Positions 27,567-36,100 of a DNA stretch of 49,543 nt are shown here, piece by piece. Under the pieces are notes generated by a model. It ran no database searches and was not told where the DNA came from. It worked only from the letters and a program-made list of their open reading frames with translations. The position numbers and the translations under genes are program-made. How positions within the stretch are numbered: position 1 is the first letter of the stretch; the number at the start of each line of letters is the position of its first letter. Source of the stretch: Thermoflavimicrobium dichotomicum (GTDB lineage: Bacteria; Bacillota; Bacilli; Thermoactinomycetales; Thermoactinomycetaceae); assembly GCF_900114055.1 (NCBI RefSeq), contig NZ_FORR01000023.1, forward strand, positions 1 to 49,543. Reading direction: 5' to 3'.

Positions 27567-27932
27567 TTGACGATTGATCGACGCCAACAGGTAGGACGAA
27601 CGGGCGAACAGGCAGCGGCAGATTTTCTGGTTGGGTTAGGATGGCGCATTTTATCCCGCAATTGGTCTACACGATTGGGCGAGCTGGATATTGTGGCTCT
27701 GGATGGACAAGAACTCGTTTTTGTTGAAGTGCGAACGACTTGCGGGCAGCGTTTTGGCTATGGATTTCAGTCGGTTGATGGCCGTAAACAGCAAAAGGTA
27801 CGACGGTTGGCCCTTCAATATATTCAACAACGTCACTTGGATCAATATCCCTTACGATTTGATGTGGTTTCTGTATTGCTGGATGAAGCTTTTCATCCCA
27901 AGCGAATTGATCATTTGAAAGGAGCATTTTAA
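27567..27932 (+). CDS. yraN: YraN/UPF0102 family endonuclease-like protein
   Basis: 121 residues, the normal length. It has G-R-x-G-E-Q-A-A-A-D-F-L, then the PD-(D/E)xK-like core G-E-L-D-I-V-A-L-D and L-V-F-V-E-V-R. The usual catalytic lysine in E-V-K is Arg here, so nuclease activity is doubtful. The TTG start at 27567 follows GGAGGATAG. It is the last gene of the unit. Confidence 0.88.
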   Translation: MTIDRRQQVGRTGEQAAADFLVGLGWRILSRNWSTRLGELDIVALDGQELVFVEVRTTCGQRFGYGFQSVDGRKQQKVRRLALQYIQQRHLDQYPLRFDVVSVLLDEAFHPKRIDHLKGAF

Positions 27933-27935
27933 TCG

Positions 27936-27970
27936 AAAGCGATGCCGTGAAAAATGGCTCGCTTTTTTTT
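27936..27970 (+). terminator. Terminator ending the rbgA-rnhB-yraN unit
   Basis: AAGCGATGCC (27937-27946) pairs with GGCTCGCTT (27956-27964), followed by T6. Confidence 0.7.
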
Positions 27971-28064
27971 GACACTCCTTTCACTTTTTGTTTGGGATTT
28001 TGATTTGCGGGAAATAGTTTAGGGAGACGAAATAAAGAACCCAAAAGAGATTGAGGGATCAAAG

Positions 28065-29198
28065 ATGATTCGTCTTTTCCTTACGTTTATTGCAACAACG
28101 AATGCTTTTATCATTTTGTATGCGCCACAGCCGTTGCTTCCGTTGTTTGTGCAAGAGTTTCACATATCCATGTCGACAGCCAGTCTGACCATATCTGTCA
28201 CGATCATGGGATTAATGATAGCCTCATTTGGCCTGGCTACTTTTTCAGATCGGTGGGATCGGAAAAAACTCATTCTGATTGCTAACATGTCCTTGGTCGT
28301 ACCAAGCATGGCCTTGTATTTTGCTTCGTCCTTCTTTTGGGTATTGATTTGGCGATTGTTACAAGGAGTGTTTATTGCATGTGTCACTTCGATGTTGATG
28401 GCTTATGCATCTGAAGAGTTTCCAAACCATCAACGTGGTAGAATCATGGGCATTTATGTAAGTGCAACGGTGACGGGCGGGTTACTCGGAAGAGTACTTT
28501 CGGGGCCAATTGCCGAACGATATTCATGGCATGAAGTTTTTGGTTTCATTGCTTTATGTACATTGGTGATTGGCATACTCCTCCTGTTTCTGCCCACATC
28601 ACAGAATCAATCGAAACCCGCTCAACAGGTGTTTTTCTCTCATTTGCAAAATCCAGCTTTGATCGGGACCTTTTTCATTGGCTTTTCCCAGTTTTTCGCC
28701 TTTATCGGTTTTTTCAATTACTTGCCTTTTTATGCACAAGAGAAACCATTTCATCTCAGTGTCAGTGAAATCTCTGCACTTTATCTTACATATCTTTTTG
28801 GCGTGTTTTCAGCTCCATTAACGGGTTTTTTGTCTGATCGCTTGGGGCGTAGAACCATGATGGCCGCTGGACATCTGATTGGAGCTCTGGGAATTATGCT
28901 TACGCTATATCCATCGGTCCTGGCCTTGATCATCGGTGCTTCGATTTTGACCTTTGGCAACTTCTCTTCCCAATCATCGGCCACAGCCCATGTCACAGAT
29001 ATGGCCTGCGAATCGAAAGGAGCAGCTACTTCCCTTTATCAATGCTTTTACTATTTGGGTGGAAGTTTGGGTGCCTGGCTGCCTGGTGTCATATGGCCCT
29101 GGTTCGAATGGAAGGGAGTCGTTGGGTTGACGATCGGGTTTATCTTGTGTGCCATTATGAGCAATGTTTTTTTGGCTGGGAGAAAAATTGCACATTAG
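28065..29198 (+). CDS. MFS transporter, drug/arabinose-efflux type
   Basis: 377 residues with about 12 hydrophobic segments. The motif-A-like loop F-S-D-R-W-D-R-K-K-L-I lies between TM2 and TM3, and L-S-D-R-L-G-R-R-T is the equivalent in the second half. The opening T-N-A-F-I-I-L-Y-A-P-Q-P-L-L-P resembles YnfM-type exporters. GAGGG precedes the ATG. It sits two genes upstream of the polyketide synthase, so it might export that product, but a 280-bp gap and its own start region argue for an independent unit. The substrate is unknown. Confidence 0.82.
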   Translation: MIRLFLTFIATTNAFIILYAPQPLLPLFVQEFHISMSTASLTISVTIMGLMIASFGLATFSDRWDRKKLILIANMSLVVPSMALYFASSFFWVLIWRLLQGVFIACVTSMLMAYASEEFPNHQRGRIMGIYVSATVTGGLLGRVLSGPIAERYSWHEVFGFIALCTLVIGILLLFLPTSQNQSKPAQQVFFSHLQNPALIGTFFIGFSQFFAFIGFFNYLPFYAQEKPFHLSVSEISALYLTYLFGVFSAPLTGFLSDRLGRRTMMAAGHLIGALGIMLTLYPSVLALIIGASILTFGNFSSQSSATAHVTDMACESKGAATSLYQCFYYLGGSLGAWLPGVIWPWFEWKGVVGLTIGFILCAIMSNVFLAGRKIAH

Positions 29199-29482
29199 TT
29201 TAGGAGAGAGGTCTTAAGTTCATTGAATTTGGTAACGGTTTCAGTTCATAAAAAATTTTTTCCTTACATACAAGGGTAAACCGATGTGAATAGAGAATTA
29301 ATAAGTAAAAGAATGAAAGTTATAATTTATTTTTGGCATTTAAGCCATTAAGGAATTGAAAAAATCTCCATTTATTCCTATACTAAAATCGCAACCAAAT
29401 TCTTCTGTTTTTGATAGAAAAACTTTGTAAATGACTCATTATAATAATTATAATTAGTCTCTTAGAAGGGAAGAGATTGAAT

Positions 29483-29836
29483 ATGAAACTGAAATTTACG
29501 ATGCTCTTTCGTTACCATGAAGAAACCAAAGATACAGATGCATTTGCAAACTATTTGCGGACTCAGATCATTCCCAATATCCTTAAGATCAAAGGGATTT
29601 CCCATGTTGAGTTATGTCACTTCGTCCCATTCTCCTTTATCAGTCCAAACGTAGAACTTGATGAAACCAAATATTTATTCCAACTGGATATGTACTACGA
29701 AAGCGATGAAGCCTTCCAGCAAGCAGTGTCCAGTTTTAATGACAGCTTCCTGGTTGAAGAGATGATCAGGGCAGGAGATTACATTGACCTCTATCTTTCC
29801 TACATAGAACCATTTTATAAGGAGGAAATGTATTAA
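29483..29836 (+). CDS. Small EthD-like dimeric alpha-beta barrel protein
   Basis: About 117 residues. The pattern of an N-terminal strand (K-L-K-F-T-M-L-F-R-Y), a helix with D-A-F-A-N-Y-L-R-T, P-N-I-L-K-I-K-G-I, a strand with H-V-E-L-C-H-F, and a second half ending in Y-I-D-L-Y-L-S-Y matches EthD/ferredoxin-like barrels. ATG at 29483 and TTG at 29477 are both possible, with AGAAGGGAAGAG upstream. It is the gene directly before the polyketide synthase. Members of this fold include polyketide cyclases and monooxygenases, so a tailoring role is plausible but unproven. Confidence 0.5.
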   Translation: MKLKFTMLFRYHEETKDTDAFANYLRTQIIPNILKIKGISHVELCHFVPFSFISPNVELDETKYLFQLDMYYESDEAFQQAVSSFNDSFLVEEMIRAGDYIDLYLSYIEPFYKEEMY

Positions 29837-30195
29837 ATTTCTGCCCTTCTATTTGATGGCAACATTTCTCTGATTCATATAAGTTTGTCATTCAGTTTGT
29901 CTTTTCTATATGAGTCAAATCGTGACAGAATTAAAAACTGCCATATGGACTCATTATATCTTTTAAGCAGATACTTATAAAATCAGACTGTCTTGGCTCG
30001 CGAATAAAGCGAGCTTATTTGTTTGGAATTGTATTTATCGGTTATAGATGGCTTTATTATGTGTCTTGAGAGAGAAAATACTATTTATTATGAATTTTAT
30101 TAATAAAAATTTTACCTATAAAAATGGTACGCTTTTTTATAAAAGTAGTATAGTATAATTAAATTATAATATAAAAAATGGAGGGAATTGTTATT
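29837..30195 (+). promoter_or_regulatory. Upstream region of the polyketide synthase gene
   Basis: A weak hairpin GCTCGC/GCGAGC (29996-30014), followed by TTATTTGTTT, may end the EthD transcript. An inverted pair ATGAGTC (29910-29916) and GACTCAT (29948-29954) could be an operator. Two TATAAT hexamers (30154-30159 and 30165-30170) lie just before the Shine-Dalgarno GGAGGG (30180-30185). No convincing -35 is seen. No gene is present. Confidence 0.4.
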
Positions 30196-33100
30196 ATGAA
30201 TGATAATCCTATTGCTGTAGTCGGAATAGGATGCCATTATCCGGGAGCAAAGGATATTAAGGAATTATGGGAAAACATTCTCTCCCGTCGGCGGCAGTTT
30301 CGTAAAATGCCGGATCAACGTTTGCCGTTAGCGGATTATCATGATCCAAATCCTGACACCCCAGATAAAACATATACCCGGTATGCAGCCCTTATTGATG
30401 GCTTTGAGTTTGATTGGGCTGGCCGAAGGATTCCAAAAACTACATATGAATCTTCTGATATTGTTCATTGGCTAGCGTTGGAAGTTGCTACGCAAGCGTT
30501 ATCGGATGCTGGATATTCCCGTGAAAATTTACCCAAAACAAAAACAGGTGTTTTATTGGGAAATACATTAACAGGTGAATTTACACGCTCCCAAATCATG
30601 AGACTTCGTTGGCCATATGTTCGTAAAACGCTTAGAGCCGCAGGAAAATCTCAAGGTTTGTCTAACGAGTTAATCGATCAGCTGGAAAAGCATATGGAAA
30701 ACATATATAAATCTGCGTTTCCACCTGTTACAGAAGATTCTTTGGCAGGCTGGTTATCGAATACCATCGCAGGCCGGATTTGTAATTATTACGATCTGCA
30801 TGGTGGCGGATATGTGGTCGATGGTGCTTGCTCTTCCTCTTTGCTTGCTGTGGCTACAGCAGCTGGTAAATTAGCCAATGGTGAACTGGATCTGGCTTTG
30901 GCTGGAGGAATCGATATCAGCTTGGACCCCATGGAAATCGTTGGATTTGCCAAAGCTGGAGCTTTAACCAGTAAAGATATGAACGTATATGACCGGAATT
31001 CCAGTGGATTTATTCCAGGGGAAGGTTGTGGCTTTGTTGTTCTAAAACGTCTGGAAGATGCCCGAAGAGACGGAGATTATGTGTATGCTGTCATTCGTGG
31101 ATGGGGAATTTCTTCGGATGGAAAAGGTGGCGTCACAGCACCTAAAGCAGAAGGCCAGGCTCTTGCTTTGCGCCGGGCATATGAGATGGCTGGTTATTCT
31201 CCACATGAGTTGGATTTTATTGAAGGACATGGTACAGGAACCGTTGTGGGAGATCGCACAGAATTGGAAGGAATTGCATTGGCCAGAGATGCATTTGGGA
31301 AAACTGAATCGCGTTCATGTGGTGTGACCTCCTTCAAATCATTGGTTGGCCATACCAAAGCAGCAGCAGGAATTGGCGGATTGATCAAAGCCGTGTTGTC
31401 GGTCAATCAGCGTGTGCTTGTACCAACAGCAGCCTGCAAGGAACCCAATGATGTTTTCTATACGGCCGCACAAAGTATTTATCCCATCTTGCAAGGTGAA
31501 GTTCGGGAACCTGATCAGCAAATGCGTGCGGGTGTCTCAGCAATGGGCTTTGGCGGCATTAACTGCCATGTAACGTTGGAATCCGCTGATTTACCCAAGC
31601 AAGAATTAAAACCGGAAATTGAAGAAAGAGCGCTGCTCGTTTCGAATCAAGATACCGAATTGTTTGTGTTGGCTGCAGACTCAAAAGAAGATTTGCTCGC
31701 TCAAGTGAAACAAGTTCGTAAAATGGCCGAAGGTATGAGTATCGCTGAACTTGTTGATCTGGCATGCCATTTGACAAAGAATGTCAAAGCAGGAGCGAGG
31801 TTCAGGGCTGCACTGATCGCAGATCATCCTGACCGTTTGCATGAGCGATTGGAATTTATGGAACAGAAGCTGGCAAACGATTTCCCGGCTGAAGGTGAAG
31901 TCTATGCTGACTTGGAGAAGCAAGTATGGATCAGCAATCAAGTGAATCAGCACCGGGTTGGCTTCCTTTTCCCCGGACAGGGATCGCAAAAAGTAAATAT
32001 GGCGCGTACCTTGTTCGAAAGATTCCCTTGGGCCAGAGAATTGGCGGAGCAAGTATGGGAAGTGTTGCCGCAAGGAAAAGAACGTATGTTCCGTCCTCTG
32101 GATAAGGCACGAAACCAGGAAGAAATCAAGGAATGGGAAAAACAGTTAAGCCAGACAGAAGTAGCTCAACCTACGATTTGTTTGGCCTCTGTTTTGTGGG
32201 CAAAATTCCTGGAGCGTCTGGGAATCAAGCCGGATGTAGTCGCTGGTCATAGCTTGGGTGAATTATCTGCTCTATATGCGGCTGGTGCCTACGATGAAAA
32301 AACATTGTTCCAACTTGCCGCGATCAGAGGAAAAGCCATGTCTGCTTCCGAAGAAGAGGCGGGTACGATGGCTAGCCTGCGTTGCAATCAGGAAGAAGTG
32401 GAAAAGATTTTAAAAGAAGTGTCTGGTTATGTGGTAGTTGCCAATTTAAACAGTTCGATGCAAACAGTGATTTCGGGTGAGAAAGAAGCGGTTGCTGAAG
32501 CAGTAAAGATTGCGCAGGATCGTCAGATTCAAGCGGTCATGTTACCTGTTTCCAATGCTTTCCATTCTGAGCTGGTGCATCAGGCTGCGAATACATTGCG
32601 TGAGCATGCACCCGTTCCGGTGGAGTCCGTGAAATTATCGGTACCGTTTATTTCTGGAATGGATGGGAAAGAGTTAAAAAGTCTTTCTAATGGCAAAGAA
32701 TATTTTGCCAATCAAGTGATCAGTCAGGTCGATTTTATTTCTCTCATTTCCACGATGAAAGAAAAATGTGATCTGTTGGTGGAAGTGGGACCAGGGCGTG
32801 TGTTAACAGGTTTGGTGAATGATCAATTCCAGGGTACGATCGCATGTTTCCCTGTCGAGTCAAGACCGGGTATGGATTATGATTTGCATCAATTCCTGGC
32901 CGTTTATTTTGTACAAGGCGGACAAGTCCATTGGGAAGCCTTGTACGAAAACCGTTTGGTTCGTCCTTTTGTTCCCGCTAGCGAAAAGAATTTTATCGTC
33001 AATCCTTGCGAAAATCCTTTATCTGTACCATCCCCAGGGGATGCTGGCGAGATCGATGTTTCGTTCAACTTGCCTGAAGCGAAAGATTTGCCTGCGGATG

Positions 33101-36100
33101 TGATCAATCAGTATCTGAAGGAGAGAGGCTCCTTTATACTTGATGTGATTCGGGCTGACTTGAAACATATGAATGTAATGTCTTCTGTACCTCAATTGAA
33201 ACAAACCGTTGAGCAGAAACCAGTTGCAAGGCAGGTTTCTCAACCGGCTCTACAGTCTGTACATCATGTTGAACAAGCTGTGATACAGTTAGCAGCAGAG
33301 CGGACAGGTTATCCGATGGATTCAATCCGGCTTGACCATCGCCTGCTTGATGATTTGAATCTGGACTCCATTAAATCAGCTGAACTTGTATCTTCATTGG
33401 CCCATATGTTTGGCGTGGCTGACCAAATTGATCCAAGTGGATTTGCAAATGCAACACTTGAGGAGGTTGTCCGTGAAGTTCAGGCACTACTTCCTGATCA
33501 GCTATCAGAAGCAGTCGAGGAAAGAAAAAGTCATGATGTCGCTGATTTGCTGATCCGGCAAGCAGAGCAAATCACCGGTTATCCACGAGAATCGATCCAT
33601 ATGGATTTGCGCTTGTTGGATGATCTGAATCTGGATTCCATCAAATCAGCTGAACTGGTTGCCAATGTAGCAAAGGAACTTGGCGTGGCAGACCGTGTCG
33701 ATCCCAGCTTGTTTGCCAATGCAACTTTGAAAGAAGTAAGTCAAGCTTTGGAAAGCCTGGTTCCACAAAAAAGCGAGGATGCTGGCGAAAACTCGATTGC
33801 AGACTCCCTGTTAAAATGGGTAACAAAGTTAACCGGTTATCCACGAGAATCGATCAGTATGGACTTGCGCTTGTTGGATGATTTGAATCTGGATTCCATT
33901 AAATCGGCTGAATTAGTCAGTCAGGTAGCCAAAGAGTTTCATTTGGAAGGCAAATTGGATCCCACATTGTTTGCGAACGCCACACTCAAGGATATTGAAC
34001 GGGAACTGGAGCAATTGATCGAACACAAACCGGAGAAACCGAAAGTGATCGTTTCAAAACAGCCACAAAGCTCAAAGAGAACTTGGGTGCGTAATTTTGT
34101 GGTCGACTATGTAGAAAAACCGTTGACAATAAAAGATATTGCTTTTCCAGAGACATCTCGTTTCCTGATTGTGGCGAAACAAAAACGTCATGCTCTGGCT
34201 CAAGCATTGTCGCAGGAATTGAATCATTACCAGATCCCACAGGAAATCGTGACATTTGGAGAGTTGCAAGATCAAGATCTGTTGAAGAATGAGGCGTTTA
34301 GCCATATTGTCGTCATTCTGCCCAAAACAGATACGAACGAAGATATTGCCGAAATCGTGAAGAGACTGCAAAGTGTGGTCCAGCCAGTGAAAGATTATGG
34401 CTATAAAGCTTCGATCACCTATATTCAGTATGGTGGTGGCTACTTCGGAACACGTTTGGATCAAATTGAATTGGCTACTTGTACAGCAAATGCTTTTGCA
34501 GCTAGTCTTCATTTGGAGCGTCCGAATGCCAAGATTCGCGTCATTGATTTGAGTCCGGCACTGAAACCACAAGCCATTGTGAAAAATGTGCTGCTGGAAA
34601 TTTCCGCTGAAGATGCCTTTATTTCCGTTGGATATGATGAGCACAATGTAAGACGTGTTCCACAGGCGATTGTGCAACGGCCAAAATCGTATCCTTCACG
34701 CTTGATTGAATGGACAAAAGAGGATGTGATCCTTGTTACCGGTGGTGCCAAGGGGATTACAGCCGAGTGTGCTCTAGGGGTAGCGAAATCGACAGGAGCC
34801 AAGATGGCTCTGGTTGGAAGCTCGGCTCTGGAGAAAAGCCGAGAAGTTCAGAAAACGTTGGAGCGCTACCGGCAAGAAGGCCTTGTTTGTCAATATTACC
34901 AATGTGATATAACAGATCGAAGTGCCGTTGAACAATTGATCAAAACCGTCCAAGAAGAGCTGGGACAAGTGACAGGTGTGATTCATGGTGCGGGTCTTGT
35001 GCACTCCAGACGGGCTGAGCAAATTACTCTGGAAGCCTTTTTAAGAGAAATTGGACCTAAGGTGTTCGGAGCTTTAAACCTTTGTGACGTGTTGAAAGAC
35101 CAACCACCGAAGCTATTTATCGGATTTTCCTCCTTGACGGGTCTGTCTGGTATGGCCGGAAATACTTCTTATGGATTTGCCAATGAAGTGTTGCAGCTCA
35201 TCTTACGCCGTTTCGAAAAAGAACATCTTGAAACACAAGTGTTGGCTGTTGCTTTTGGCGTATGGGATGAAGTAGGTATGGGTGCACGATCAGGCAGTAT
35301 CAATTTCCTGGAAAAGAAAGGAGTCTATGCGATTCCGGTTTCCGAAGGGGTTGAACGGTTTGTTCATCTGTTCCATCATGATCCGCAGGCCAAACAAGTG
35401 GTCGTTACAGCAAAAATAGATGGTTTGGATACCTGGCATCCACGTCCGGTCAAACGGGAAAAAGAGTTTCGGTTCATTGAAGAAATTGTCACCGACTATC
35501 CGGAAGTGGAGCTGGTGACTCGGGTTCACTTGGATCTTGAAAGAGATTCATATGTAAAAGACCATGTTTTTAATGGAACATATCTGTTCCCGACGGTATT
35601 TGGTCTGGAAGCCATGGCTCAAGCCGTCTCTTATGTAACGGGAATCGAAGATTTCAGCCGTGTTCGTATCGAGGATATTCAGTTAAAACTGCCAATTGTG
35701 CTGGATCCGAAAAAAGGCGTTACAGTTGAAGTCCGTGCAGAAGTGTTGGAAGACAGACGGGTAGTGACAGAGATTCGAACAGAACAGACGGGCTTTGCGA
35801 AGGCGCATTTTGCAGCAACCTTTGTATTCCCTTCAGAAGTGGAAGTGAAGAAACAGGATGTATCCTTCCCTGAGGAGCCTTTGGCCATTGAACCAAAAGA
35901 AGATCTTTATGGTCCACTTATGTTCCAGGGACCTCTATATCAGCGCATCGAAAAGGTCTATGACGTGAAATACAATCAAGAACAGAAAACGGGTAGCTGT
36001 CAGTTTACAGCCCGTGCAGAATCGATGGAAGAATTTTTGCTTGGCGATCCGTATCATCATGATGCCTTGTTGCAATCGGTACAGATGGTCGTACCGCAAG

